In this document: positions 36,771 through 46,048 of the stretch, piece by piece | How the letters are laid out: each line of letters opens with the position of its first letter | Position numbering within the stretch: position 1 is the first letter of the stretch | Assembly: GCA_963845735.1 (NCBI GenBank) | Contig: CAWJTR010000008.1 | Span: forward strand, 186,001 to 250,000 | Direction of reading: 5' to 3' | Origin: AP-15 sp963845735 | GTDB taxonomy: Bacteria; Pseudomonadota; Alphaproteobacteria; ATCC43930; CGMCC-115725 | DNA: 64,000 nucleotides | Notes under the pieces: generated by a model | Database searches by the model: none | What the model was told of the DNA's origin: nothing | Seen by the model: only the letters and a program-made list of their open reading frames with translations | Position numbers and translations under genes: made by a program

Positions 36771-37406
36771 TCAGGCCGGTTCGAATTCCCGGTCTTTGCT
36801 CGGGATCAGATCGTAGGGGAGCGCGAAACCGGGCATCGCCTTGAGCCGATTCGACCAGGCTTCGACGTTGGGCCAGTCGGCGATGTCAAAGCCGCCCTCG
36901 GCCATGAACACCATGCGGCCCCAGCAGCCGATATCGGCGATGCTGCACCCGTCGCCGACCAGCCATTCGCGGTCCTTCAGCGTCTCGTCGACAAACGACA
37001 GGGCCGCCTCGGCTTTCGGCCGGAACTCGGCGATCACCTCGGGGTGCGACGCGCGGAACCGGGCCGAGTGGCGCACCTTGGCGATCGCGGTGATGTGGTC
37101 CGCCTCCCACGACAGCCATTCGCGCGCCTGCCAGCGCTGCTGCTCGGATGCCGGCTCGAAATGACCGGTCGTGCGCGCGAGATAGTCGAGGATCACGTTC
37201 GATTGCAGGATCGTCAGCCCGCGGTGGCGCAGGGACGGCACCACGCCCCAGCGATTGACCGCGAGGTATTCCGGCGTTTTCTGCACCCCGAATTTGAGGT
37301 TGACCGTCCGGAACGAAAACGGCAGCCGGGCCAAAGCCAAATACAGCATCGGCTTGTAGCTCGAACTCGACGTGAAGCTGCCGTAAAGCGTCAGCCGGTC
37401 GTCCAT
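36771..37406 (-). CDS. Glutathione S-transferase family protein
   Basis: This 211-residue protein has an N-terminal thioredoxin-fold domain (YGSFTSSSSYKPMLYLAL, with the active Ser cluster; then VVPSLRHRGLTILQSNVILDYL) and the all-helical C-terminal domain (REWLVGDGCSIADIGCWG with the N-capping box). The frame is intact. It belongs to the broad GST family acting in detoxification or in catabolic steps such as maleylacetoacetate isomerisation. It is followed (on the same strand, upstream) by an Ldh-family gene, but a repeat separates them. Confidence 0.9.
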   Translation of the reverse strand: MDDRLTLYGSFTSSSSYKPMLYLALARLPFSFRTVNLKFGVQKTPEYLAVNRWGVVPSLRHRGLTILQSNVILDYLARTTGHFEPASEQQRWQAREWLSWEADHITAIAKVRHSARFRASHPEVIAEFRPKAEAALSFVDETLKDREWLVGDGCSIADIGCWGRMVFMAEGGFDIADWPNVEAWSNRLKAMPGFALPYDLIPSKDREFEPA

Positions 37407-37464
37407 TCGGCTACCTCAACTGGTTGCTGGTCAGGAGCCCACGGGTCCGGCCGGAGGCCGGCCC

Positions 37465-37556
37465 GAAGACAGGCTCCGCGAAGCAATCTCGTGCCGCCCC
37501 ACCCAGCGTCATCGAGATCGAGATTGCCGCGTCGCCTCCGGCTCCTCGCAATGACA
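37465..37556. repeat. Dispersed repeat, family C, copy 2
   Basis: On the minus strand it carries TCATTGCGAGGAGC, GCGACGCGGCAAT and GAGATTGCTTCGCGG, in the order seen at 15108-15166. It lies between the GST and Ldh genes. Confidence 0.7.
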
Positions 37557-37561
37557 ATCCC

Positions 37562-38626
37562 TCACTCCGGCTCCTCGAAATCGAGCTTTTCGGTGAGGCC
37601 GTAGCCGTCGGCCAGCTGGCGCAATTTGTACCAGGTCGCGTCCTCGACCTCGATGCCGTTCTGCCGGCGGTCTTGTTCGCGCATGTGCTCGATCTCGCCC
37701 GGGTAGAGCACCCCCTTGCTGCCCTCGGCCGGCGGCGTCGATTTGAGATAGGCGACGAATTCGCCAATGTCCTTTTTGAACTCGGCGAGCGGGCGGAACG
37801 CCGCGACGTTGAACACCGCCATGAAGCAGCCGTCATTGTGGCGCCCGGTCGGCTCGACGCCAAAGCCGAGCCCGGTCAGGAGGCCGCACAGGATCTCGAC
37901 CATGACCGCAAGCCCGGTGCCCTTGTAGCCGCCTTCGGGCCCGCCGAGCGGTAACAGGGCGCCGCCCTGGCGCAGCTGGCGCGGGTCGTTGGTCGGGCGC
38001 CCGTCGCTGCCGATGACCCAGCCGTCCGGCACCGGCTCGTTGCGCGCGACGGCGAGCGCGATCTTGCCGGCCGCCGCCGCGGAAGTAGCCATGTCGAGAT
38101 AAAGCGGCCCCTCGAGGTCGGAGGGCATCGCGATCGAGATCGGGTTGGTGCCGAGCCTAGCCTCGCGCCCGCCGAACGGCGCCACCGCCTTTGGCGAACG
38201 CCCGGAATCGGCGGTGGCGATGCCGATCATCCCTTCCCGCGCCGCCATCAACGTGTAGGAGGCGACCCGGCCGATATGGCCTTGGCGAAACACCGTCGCG
38301 GCGGCGACATTGGCCGACTTCGCTTTTTCGATGGTCAGCCGCATCGCCCGCTCATTGGCGACGTAGCCAAACCCCCAATGGCCGTCGACGACGGTGGTCG
38401 TCGGCGATTCCTGGACGATCGTCCACGGCGCCCCGGGGACGATGTGCCCGACTTTGATCCGCTCGATATAGGTCGGGATCTGGATCACCCCGTGCGAGTC
38501 GTGGCCGACGAGGTTGGCGGCGACGATGTGGCGCATGACCAGCTCCGCCTCCGCCCGCGGCGCTCCCGCCGCTTCGAACAGCGCCTGGCCGATTTCGGTC
38601 AGCCGTTCCGCCGCAATTTTCGGCAT
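37562..38626 (-). CDS. Ldh family oxidoreductase (malate/L-lactate dehydrogenase-like)
   Basis: This 354-residue NAD(P)-dependent enzyme belongs to the MDH/LDH2 family, whose members reduce 2-oxo acids, delta-pyrroline compounds or ureidoglycolate. Conserved parts include ANLVGHDSHGVIQIPTYI, VDGHWGFGYV, GRVASYTLMAAREGMIGI and LGTNPISIAMP. The frame is intact and GGGAGG precedes the ATG by seven bases. The downstream partner in the minus direction is a GST; upstream is a VOC protein gene 27 nt away, so VOC-Ldh may form an operon. Confidence 0.9.
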   Translation of the reverse strand: MPKIAAERLTEIGQALFEAAGAPRAEAELVMRHIVAANLVGHDSHGVIQIPTYIERIKVGHIVPGAPWTIVQESPTTTVVDGHWGFGYVANERAMRLTIEKAKSANVAAATVFRQGHIGRVASYTLMAAREGMIGIATADSGRSPKAVAPFGGREARLGTNPISIAMPSDLEGPLYLDMATSAAAAGKIALAVARNEPVPDGWVIGSDGRPTNDPRQLRQGGALLPLGGPEGGYKGTGLAVMVEILCGLLTGLGFGVEPTGRHNDGCFMAVFNVAAFRPLAEFKKDIGEFVAYLKSTPPAEGSKGVLYPGEIEHMREQDRRQNGIEVEDATWYKLRQLADGYGLTEKLDFEEPE

Positions 38627-38653
38627 CGTGGGTCCTCCCGATCGGCGCGGCGC

Positions 38654-39178
38654 TCAGGCCGGCTGCTTGATGTGCGTTGCCCGCATCAGGCGCAGCGATT
38701 CCGGGTCGCTCATCATCGCGGTCTGGGCGCTCTTCAGGAAATCCTCGTACTCGCGCGCCATCGCCGGCGACACCACCTCGATCATCAGGCGGTTTTCGAG
38801 CCAGAATTCGATGACGTGGAAGAACGGCTTGCTGGCCCTGCATGCCGCGGCCGAACGTCTTGGCCCGCCAGCCTTCGCGCGCGCCGATGCGCTCGATCTC
38901 CTCCGGCTCGCGCGGGACCGAGAGGAAGACGTGGAACGGCCAGGTCTGCGGCGGCGAGCGGTTCTCGCCAAACACGACCTGATCGTCGGTGTCGCGGGAT
39001 GTCGAGGGTCGCCGCGATCCGGATAGACCTCGATCATCGAGCCGTGCTCGTCGCCGCTCGCCGCCATGAAGGCGCCCTCGAGAGGCCCGAACGGGTAGCA
39101 CTTGCCGCCCATCAGCTCGGCCAGCACCTCGGCGACGTGGCGCGGCTCGCGCGCCGGGATCGATACGTGGTGGATCAT
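38654..39178 (-). CDS. VOC-like (glyoxalase fold) protein, two compensating frameshifts
   Basis: The start MIHHVSIPAREPRHVAEVL and the Met-rich end are in one frame. The middle part, DTDDQVVFGENRSPPQTWPF and FHVFLSVPREPEEI, is in another, so shifts lie near 39015 and 38845. Combining the parts gives a glyoxalase/bleomycin-resistance type protein of about 174 residues with a metal-ligand-like HH near its start. AGGAGAG precedes the ATG at 39176-39178. The function is unknown; related proteins act on small aromatic or oxidised compounds. Confidence 0.75.
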   Translation of the reverse strand: MIHHVSIPAREPRHVAEVLAELMGGKCYPFGPLEGAFMAASGDEHGSMIEVYPDRGDPRHPATPTIRSCLARTARRRRPGRSTSSSRSRASRRRSSASARAKAGGPRRSAAACRASKPFFHVIEFWLENRLMIEVVSPAMAREYEDFLKSAQTAMMSDPESLRLMRATHIKQPA

Positions 39179-39269
39179 GATCTGGCGCTCTCCTGTCGAC
39201 GAAAGGCCTTCTGTAGCACGCCGGGGCGACGGCATAAAGCCGGGTTGGCCACGGCCGCCTGAGCCGCAG

Positions 39270-39330
39270 GTGCCTGGGACGAGCCCAGGCACAGCGTTCT
39301 TCAGGATGGGCGCCGGCTCACACCGGCGCC
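39270..39330 (-). terminator. Hairpin pair downstream of rpoH
   Basis: Two perfect hairpins lie just after the rpoH stop on its strand: GGCGCCGG / CCGGCGCC (39309-39330) and GTGCCTGGG / CCCAGGCAC (39270-39292). No T tract follows, so they may be a Rho-dependent end, a stabiliser or part of a repeat. Confidence 0.4.
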
Positions 39331-39362
39331 ACGGGCGCGCGCGAAGGATCGGGCAGCGAGCC

Positions 39363-40247
39363 TTATTGGGTGACGAGGCGGCGCTCGACGGCGGCGGTCT
39401 TGATCGCTTTTTGCAATTTCTCGAAGGCGCGGACTTCGATCTGGCGCACCCGCTCGCGCGAGATGCCGTATTGCTGCGACAGGTCTTCGAGGGTGGTCGG
39501 GTTGTCGCGCAGCCGCCGCTCGGTCAGGATATGCCGCTCGCGGTCATTCAGATGGGTCATCGCCTTTTCCAACAGGTCGCGGCGCAGCCCCAGCTCCTGG
39601 CGGTCGGCGAGCCTTGTCTCCTGGCTCTCGCTCTCGTCGACCAGCCAATCCTGCCATTCGCCTTCGCTGTCGCTTCTGAGCGGCGCGTTCAGCGAATGGT
39701 CCGGGCTCGCCAGCCGGCGGTTCATGCTGACCACGTCCGCCTCCGGCACATCGAGCTCGGTGGCGATCTTCTTCAGATGTTCGGGCGACAGATCGCCCTC
39801 TTCCATCGCCTGCAGCTGCCCCTTGAGCTTGCGCAGGTTGAAGAACAACTTCTTCTGCGCGGCGGTGGTGCCCATTTTGACGAGCGACCAGGAGTGCAGG
39901 ATGTATTCTTGGATGGCGGCGCGGATCCACCACATCGCATAGGTGGCGAGCCGGAAGCCGCGATCGGGATCGAAGCGCTTTACCGCCTGCATCATCCCGA
40001 CATTGCCCTCCGAGATCAGCTCCGAGAGCGGCAGCCCATAGCCGCGATAGCCCATCGCGATCTTGGCGACGAGACGCAGATGGCTGGTTACCAGGCGGTG
40101 CGCGGCCTGGGGGTCTTCATGCTCTTTCCAGCTTTTGGCGAGCATGTACTCTTCTTCTGGTTCGAGCATCGGAAACTTGCGGATCTCCTGGAGATACCGG
40201 GTCAGGTTTCCTTCAGCGGAAATGGAAGGGACCGAAAGGGTGGCCAT
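39363..40247 (-). CDS. rpoH: RNA polymerase sigma-32 factor
   Basis: This 294-residue heat-shock sigma factor has region 2 as LVTSHLRLVAKIAMGYRGYG and FRLATYAMWWIRAAIQEYIL, the RpoH box QKKLFFNLRKLK, and region 4 as TLEDLSQQYGISRERVRQIE. The RpoH box distinguishes it from primary sigma factors. The frame is intact. The ATG at 40245-40247 gives the usual MATLSVPS N-terminus; a GGAG lies 14 bases upstream. Heat-sensitive folding of the mRNA, known for rpoH elsewhere, cannot be judged here. Confidence 0.95.
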   Translation of the reverse strand: MATLSVPSISAEGNLTRYLQEIRKFPMLEPEEEYMLAKSWKEHEDPQAAHRLVTSHLRLVAKIAMGYRGYGLPLSELISEGNVGMMQAVKRFDPDRGFRLATYAMWWIRAAIQEYILHSWSLVKMGTTAAQKKLFFNLRKLKGQLQAMEEGDLSPEHLKKIATELDVPEADVVSMNRRLASPDHSLNAPLRSDSEGEWQDWLVDESESQETRLADRQELGLRRDLLEKAMTHLNDRERHILTERRLRDNPTTLEDLSQQYGISRERVRQIEVRAFEKLQKAIKTAAVERRLVTQ

Positions 40248-40367
40248 TGACGATTGTTGCTCCGGGTTGAAGCCTTGTGGAGGAGTAAACGCTGAAACAC
40301 GCGCGGTTGATCCCACCGGGAATGGCGGATGCGCATACCCTAGTAATATAGTCGGGTTTTGTCCAGT

Positions 40368-41363
40368 TTAAAGTCGCTCTAAATCGGTCACCAATGCGTG
40401 AAGGTCGGGCGGCAGCGGGCTGTCGAACTCGAGCCGGCCCCCACCCTCCGGGTGCGTGAAGCCGAGCCGCCGGGCGTGAAGCGCCTGCCGGGGAAGGGCG
40501 GCGATCCGCGCGCCGACATCGCCCGACCGGGCGGCGGCGCGACCGGCGCGGGTCCCATAGACCGGGTCGCCGATCAACGGGTGTCCCTGATGGGCAAAGT
40601 GAACCCGGATCTGATGGGTGCGCCCGGTGGCGAGGCGGCATTCGACGAGCGCTGCCGCGGCTTTGAACGCCCGCTCGACGCGATAGCGGGTCAGCGCCGG
40701 CCGGCCCCTTCCTTCGCCGACGACCGCCATCTTTTTGCGGTTTGCCGGGCTGCGGCCGATATTGCCGGCGATCTCGCCGGTGGCCGGCGCCGGCACGCCC
40801 CAAACAAAGGCGGCATAGGCGCGGTCGACCCGGCGCAGCGCGAAATCGCGCGACAGCGCCCGATGCGCGCCCTCGGTCTTGGCGACGACCATCAACCCGC
40901 TGGTGTCCTTGTCGAGGCGATGGACGATGCCCGGCCGTCGCACGCCGCCGATGCCGGCAAGGCCGGCGCCGCAATGGGCGATCAGCGCGTTGACGAGGGT
41001 GCCGTCGGGGTTTCCCGGGGCGGGATGGACGACGAGGCCGGCGGGCTTGTCGATGACGACCAGATGTGCATCCTCAAAACGAATATCGAGCGCGATCGGC
41101 TGTCCCGTCGGCGCCGCATCCTCAGCTTCGGGGAAGAATACGACGAAATTTTGGCCCGGCCGAACCCGCAAGGATGGGTCGCGCGATGCGGCTCCGGCGT
41201 GGATGACATGACCCTCTTCGATCAGCCGCTTGAGCCGGGTGCGCGACAGCGCCGGCAAATGCAGCGCCAGCATGCGGTCGAGGCGCAACCCCGCTTCGCC
41301 CGCCTCGGCGCTGATTGCCGCCGAGGTGCCGGCGCGCCCGCCGGCGGCGGCGTCAGCCGTCAT
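40368..41363 (-). CDS. rluD: RluA family 23S rRNA pseudouridine synthase (RluD-like)
   Basis: This 331-residue enzyme isomerises uridines of 23S rRNA helix 69. An S4-like RNA-binding domain (LRLDRMLALHLPALSRTRLKR) leads into the catalytic domain with the active Asp in GIVHRLDKDTSGLMVVAK. Further motifs are RRVDRAYAAFVWG and CRLATGRTHQIRVHFAHQGHP. The start may be 41363 (MTADAAA) or 41384. The order rluD, DUF6476 (divergent) and rpoH is common in alphaproteobacteria, which supports the assignment. Confidence 0.92.
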   Translation of the reverse strand: MTADAAAGGRAGTSAAISAEAGEAGLRLDRMLALHLPALSRTRLKRLIEEGHVIHAGAASRDPSLRVRPGQNFVVFFPEAEDAAPTGQPIALDIRFEDAHLVVIDKPAGLVVHPAPGNPDGTLVNALIAHCGAGLAGIGGVRRPGIVHRLDKDTSGLMVVAKTEGAHRALSRDFALRRVDRAYAAFVWGVPAPATGEIAGNIGRSPANRKKMAVVGEGRGRPALTRYRVERAFKAAAALVECRLATGRTHQIRVHFAHQGHPLIGDPVYGTRAGRAAARSGDVGARIAALPRQALHARRLGFTHPEGGGRLEFDSPLPPDLHALVTDLERL

Positions 41364-41416
41364 CACGATCCGTCCCGTCGGCAATTCGGTCGCCCGGCGC
41401 GACCCGGTTTAGGCCG

Positions 41417-41717
41417 ATGCGCGCGCTAAACGTCCTGGTCGTGGTGATGGGCGTGCTGATCGTCATCGGCTTCGCCGCTCTGATCGCGGGCATCGCCGGC
41501 AAGATGTCGCGCGATCGGCCTGGGGCAAGCGTCGAGCGCCCCTTTGCCGCGACCGCGATCGATATTCCGCCGAGGCGCGCGAATCGAGGCGATGACGGCA
41601 TCGCCAAATCGTCTGATCCTCGAACTGGCATTGCCCGACGGCGAGCGCCAGCTCCTCGTCGTCGATTTGGCGACCGGCGCCCGGCTCGGCACGATCGCGC
41701 TGCGTTCCGCCCAGTGA
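41417..41717 (+). CDS. DUF6476 family protein, frameshifted
   Basis: This membrane-anchored protein of about 99 residues starts MRALNVLVVVMGVLIVIGFA with one membrane segment. A frameshift near 41575 leads into RIEAMTASPNRLILELALPD and VVDLATGARLGTIALRSA before the stop at 41717. The combination of the first and second parts is the DUF6476 pattern found beside rluD. Function is unknown. Confidence 0.82.
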
Positions 41718-42086
41718 ATCTCGGCGCTTACACGGTGCGGCGGGGTCGGCGCCGCGGCTTCGCCCGGCGTCCCGACTGCCGGCGCCGCTGGACGGTTGGG
41801 CGACGCGAAAATCCATCTTGAAAGCTTAGCCGATTATCCCGAACTTCTCGCCGGCGCGCATCGTTGGCTGCTGCGGAACTCGATGATCAGCAATCATGCG
41901 ACACCGGTTTGCGCCGGCTCCGACGGCGGTATGTCGACGAGCGGCCGTCCGACGCCGCTTCCGGCGCGCGCTGTCGGTCGGCTCCGATCGAAAATCGCCG
42001 CTGCTCCAAAAGACGCGGCTTCTGAGCGGTTCCCTTGATCGGGAAGCCGCTTTTTTGATGCTCGAAAAAAGTTCGGGGGTTCGAGT
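41718..42086. other. 369-bp gap with an orphan terminator
   Basis: No protein-coding frame here is convincing. A frame from 41796 begins with a GNAT-like stretch (LESLADYPELL) but soon loses similarity. The region ends in a clear intrinsic terminator at 42025-42056, which implies a plus-strand transcript whose gene I cannot identify. It could be a small RNA, a leader of the next gene, or the 3' end of DUF6476. Confidence 0.45.
42025..42056 (+). terminator. Rho-independent terminator, with competing stem
   Basis: AGCGGTTCCC (42025-42034) pairs with GGGAAGCCGCT (42041-42051) and a T6 tract follows (42051-42056). GCGGCTTC at 42015-42022 can pair instead with GAAGCCGC at 42043-42050, so the stem can exist in two forms. 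It ends 31 bases before the next coding start. Confidence 0.85.
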
Positions 42087-44101
42087 ATGAACAGGAAGAC
42101 CAGCGGTATGCGGCCCACTCGCCCGGGGCCATCCGGCACGGAGCCGGAGAGCGCCGACCAGGGAAGACGGATCGGCGCGCGGACATTGGGCCCGGTGTCC
42201 GATCTCGAACGCCATCTCCCATCGGATTGGTGGCGGACCTTGTTCAACTCGCTCTATCTCGAAACCGACGGCGATGTGATCGAGAACGATCGCAACACCG
42301 CGCAAGAAGTCGACCTGTTGATCCGCAGCGCCGGCGTCGAGCGCAACGATCGAATCCTCGATCTGTGCTGCGGGCAGGGCCGCCATTCACTCGAGCTCGC
42401 GCGCCGCGGCTTTACCCGCGTCACCGGGCTCGACCGCTCGCGCTACCTGATCCGGCTCGCCCGCAAGCGCGCCCGGAAGTGCAATCTTCAGGTTTCTTTT
42501 CACGAAGGCGACGCGCGCCGCTTTCGCCTTGGCGACGCCGAGTTTCATTGCGTCTGCATTTTGGGCAATTCTTTCGGCTATTTCGAGCGCCCAGAGGACG
42601 ATCTTGCCGTGCTCGAAGCGGTCAAGCGAGCACTCGGCTCCGGCGGCGCGCTGGTCATGGACCTGATGGACGGCGATTGGATGCGCGGAAATTTCGAGCC
42701 GCGCTCGTGGGAATGGGTCGACCAGAATCACTTCGTCTGCCGCGAGCGCGATCTCGCCGGCGATGGCGACCGGCTGATCAGTCGCGAGGTCGTCGTCCAT
42801 GCCGAACGCGGCGTTATCGCCGATCAATTCTATGCCGAGCGGCTCTATTCGAAAGAGCGCCTCGAAACCCTGCTGATCCGCGCCGGCTTTGCCAATGTCT
42901 CCTTCCACCGGTTGCCGGCGCCCGAACTCCTCGCGCAATCAGGATCTCGGCATGGTCACGCACCGGCTCTTCCTGACCTGCCGGGCGCCGCATCGGGCCA
43001 GGCTGCTGCCGCGCCGCTCCGCTTTGATTCCCGACGTCGCCGTGATCCTCGGCGATCCGCGTCTGCCCGACCCGGTCAAGCGCGACGGGCGTTGCAATGA
43101 GGAGGATTTCGAGACGATCGAGCGGCTCAAGGCAGCGCTGGGTGAATTGCCCGACTATCGCTTCCGCTTTCTCGACAACCACGCCTCGCTGTTTACCGAT
43201 CTCAGAGCCGGCCGGCCGCACTTCGTCCTCAATTTTTGTGACGAGGGCTTCAACAACGATGCGTTCATGGAATTGCACGTCCCGGCGCTGCTGGAGACGC
43301 TCGATATTCCCTATAGCGGGGCCGGGCCGAGTTGCCTCGGGCTTTGCTACAATAAGTCGCTGGTCCGCGGCATCGCCCAATCGATCGACGTGCCGGTGCC
43401 GGCCGAGACTTACTTCAATTCGGACGATCTGGCGGCGACGATCCCGTCGGTATTCCCGGCCCTGATCAAGCCCAATTTCGGCAATTCGTCGATTGGCATC
43501 GGCAGGGATGCGGTGGTCCACAGCTGGGAGGAGGCGATCGCCTGCCTCGGCCGGCTGCGCGAGCAGATGCCGCTCTGCCCGATCCTGATCCAGGAATTTT
43601 TGACCGGCCCCGAATATTCGATCGGGATCGTCGGCAATCCCGGGCAGGGCTACCGCGTGCTGCCGCCACTCGAGGTCGATTATTCCCGCCTCGACCCCGG
43701 CTTGCCTCGGCTGTTGCCGTACGAGTTCGAAATGGGTCCCGAACTCGCCCTATTGGTCGCAGATCAGCTATCGCGAGGCCCGGCTAGACGAAGAATCCCG
43801 GCGCAAGATCGCCGACTACGCGAACATCCTGTTCGAGCGGCTGGGCTGCCGCGACTATGCCCGTTTCGATTTCCGCGCCGATGCCGAGGGCGAGATCAAG
43901 CTGCTCGAAGTCAACCCCAATCCCGGTTGGTGCTGGGATGGCAAGCTGAACCTGATGGCCGAGCTGGCGGGCCTACGCTATTGCGACCTCTTGAGACTGA
44001 TCATCGAGGCCGCTCAGGAACGGGTCGTCGCGCACCGCCCCGGCCTCGTCATCGCCCTCGCCGAGCGCCGGCCGCAGCGCCTCAGCGCCCACCGCGGGTA
44101 A
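42087..44101 (+). CDS. Fused class I methyltransferase and D-Ala-D-Ala ligase-like ATP-grasp protein, two frameshifts
   Basis: This region reads as one protein of about 670 residues. The N-terminal part (42087 to about 42975) is a SAM methyltransferase: DRILDLCCGQGRHSLELARR, then VCILGNSFGYFERPEDDL. The C-terminal part is an ATP-grasp of the D-alanine ligase type: PDVAVILGDPRLPDP, IPYSGAGPSCLGLCYNK, LIKPNFGNSSIGIG, then FDFRADAEGEIKLLEVNPNP. No stop or ribosome site separates the two. Frameshifts near 42930 and 43745 each disappear on removing one base (ELLRNQDLGM and GPNSPYWSQI). It may ligate and methylate a small peptide-like metabolite. An unfused two-gene state is the alternative. Confidence 0.78.
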
Positions 44102-44127
44102 CGCGTCACGCAAAATTCAGCGGCCGG

Positions 44128-45310
44128 CTAATTCCCGCCGCGACGCGCCCAGGCGAGCAGGCGGTCGAGAAAGGCTTCGCCGGCCGCGAGCTGCTCGCGC
44201 GAGATGAATTCGTCCGGCTTATGAGCAACGTCGATCGAGCCGGGGCCGCAGATGACCGCCGGGATGCCGGCCGCCTGGAACAAGCCGGCTTCGGTGGCAA
44301 AGGCGATCGTCGTCGTGGTGTTGGCGCCGGTCAGCCGCCGGGCAAGCGCCTCGGCCGGAGAGGCCGGGTCGGGGACGAGCGGCGGAACCCACGCCATCGT
44401 TCGAAGTCTCGACATCGGCCTCGGGATGCCCGGCGCGCATGCGCGGCAGCAGCTCGGCGGTGACGAAATCATCGATCCGCCGTTGCAGCGCTGCGCCGTC
44501 CTCGCCGGGGACCGGGCGGAACTCCCATTCGAAGGCGCAGTCGCGGGCGATGATGTTGACCGCGGCCCCGCCCGAGATCCGGCCGATGTTGAAGCTCGTG
44601 TAAGGCGGGTCGAAGCCGCTGTCCGGCCGCGCCGCAGCCCTGCGTTCGGCCGCCAGCCGGCCGATCTCGGCGATGATCTCCGCCGCCGCCGCGATCGCGT
44701 TGACGCCGCGCTCGGGCGTGCTCGAATGCGCCTCGTGTCCGGTGATCCGCGTCCGCAGGAAATGAATGCCTTTATGGGCGTTGGCCACCTGCATTTCGGT
44801 CGGCTCGCCGATGATCGCCAGACGTGGGCGCGCCGCATCCTTGGGCAATCCGCGGATCAGGTCCGGCACCCCGAGGCAGCCGACCTCCTCGTCGTAGCTG
44901 AACGCGAGATGCAGCGGGATTTCGAGCGGCTGCGTCCAGCGCCTGCGGCGCCATGGCGAGGACCAGCGCGATAAACCCCTTCATATCGGCGGTGCCGCGC
45001 CCGTAAAGGCGGTCCGAGCCCTGATCGGCCGGGCGGGTTTCGAGCCGGAACGGGTCGCTGTTCCAGGCCTGCCCCTCGACCGGGCACGACATCGGTGTGA
45101 CCGGACAAAATGATCCCGCCGCGCTCACCCGGACCAATCGTCGCAAACAAATTGGCCTTGGTGCCCTCGGGATTGCGGGTCAGCACGCTCTCGATGCCGT
45201 GACCGTCGAGATAGTCGGCGACCCAGCCGATCAGACTCCAAATTCGACTTTGCCGAAATCGTGTCGAACGCGACGAGCCGCTCGAGGATCGCGATCGCGG
45301 CCGCGGTCAT
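44128..45310 (-). pseudogene. argE: Acetylornithine deacetylase-like (ArgE), four frameshifts
   Basis: This is an M20-family metallopeptidase whose pieces lie in all three frames. In order they are ILERLVAFDTISAKSNLE, then LFATIGPGERGGIILSGHTD, LYGRGTADMKGFIALVLAMA, SYDEEVGCLGVPDLIRGLP, IIGEPTEMQVANAHKG and AFATEAGLFQAAGIPAVICG with HKPDEFIS at the end. Metal and catalytic motifs (SGHTD, GTADMKG, EEVGC, FATEAG) are all retained. Shifts are near 45235, 45090, 44930 and 44395. That many breaks are compatible with either a decayed gene or locally poor sequence; intact motifs and the window-wide pattern favour the second. The enzyme would deacetylate N-acetylornithine in arginine synthesis. Confidence 0.82.
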
Positions 45311-45329
45311 CTTTCGTCGCCGGCCGGGA

Positions 45330-45989
45330 TCAGACGTTCGGCAGCTGGACGCCGCCCGGCGTGCCGATCATCGCCAGCACCTCGCGCCGGCTCGACGGGT
45401 CGTCGCGAAAGGCGCCGAGCATTCGGCTCGTCACCATGGTGACGCCGGGCTTGTGCACGCCGCGGGTGGTCATGCATTGGTGCGCCGCTTCGATGACGAC
45501 GGCGACCCCCTTGGGCTGCAACACCTCGTCGAGGGTGTTGGCGATCTGCGAGGTCATCTTTTCCTGGATCTGCAATCGCTTGGCATAGACATCGACGAGC
45601 CGCGCCAATTTCGAGATGCCGACCACGCGATTGTTCGGCAGATAGGCGACATGCACCTTGCCGATGATCGGGGCGATGTGGTGCTCGCAATGCAACTCGA
45701 AACGGATGTCCTTCAGCACGACAATTTCGTCATAGCCGTCGGTCTGCTCGAAGGTGCGGTTCAGCAGCGCCACTGGGTCCTCGTCATAACCGCTGAAGAA
45801 CTCCTGATATGCGCGCACGATGCGGTCCGGGGTGCCGAGCAACCCCTCGCGTTCCGGGTCGTCGCCGGCCCAGCGGATCAGGGTGCGGACCGCCTCCTCG
45901 GCTTCGGCGCGGCTCGGCCGCGGTTCGGCGGCCGGCCGCCCGGAATAGCCTTGCGGCACAGACAGGGTCGGAGCGAGAATTCGCGACAT
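45330..45989 (-). CDS. folE: GTP cyclohydrolase I
   Basis: This 219-residue zinc enzyme makes dihydroneopterin triphosphate for folate. Zn ligands are the Cys and His of ELHCEHHIAP and the Cys of AHQCMTTRG. Other motifs are IRFELHCEHHIAPIIG, LPNNRVVGISKLARLV and RLQIQEKMTSQIA. The TTG immediately upstream is in frame, but ATG at 45987-45989 (MSRILAPTL) is more likely. The frame is intact. The gap to argE is 19 nt on the same strand. Confidence 0.95.
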   Translation of the reverse strand: MSRILAPTLSVPQGYSGRPAAEPRPSRAEAEEAVRTLIRWAGDDPEREGLLGTPDRIVRAYQEFFSGYDEDPVALLNRTFEQTDGYDEIVVLKDIRFELHCEHHIAPIIGKVHVAYLPNNRVVGISKLARLVDVYAKRLQIQEKMTSQIANTLDEVLQPKGVAVVIEAAHQCMTTRGVHKPGVTMVTSRMLGAFRDDPSSRREVLAMIGTPGGVQLPNV

Positions 45990-46048
45990 CAATTTTCTCT
46001 TGTTGGTTGAAGGGTTCAGGCGGGACGCGGGCGGGCCCGCGGCCGCGG

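Noticed and set aside
36780..36800. tRNA-like TTCGAAT sequence
   Set aside because: It lies within the GST coding region and no cloverleaf can be drawn around it.
41796..42038. Possible GNAT acetyltransferase N-terminus
   Set aside because: Only about 11 residues look right; the rest has no similarity and no room remains before the terminator.
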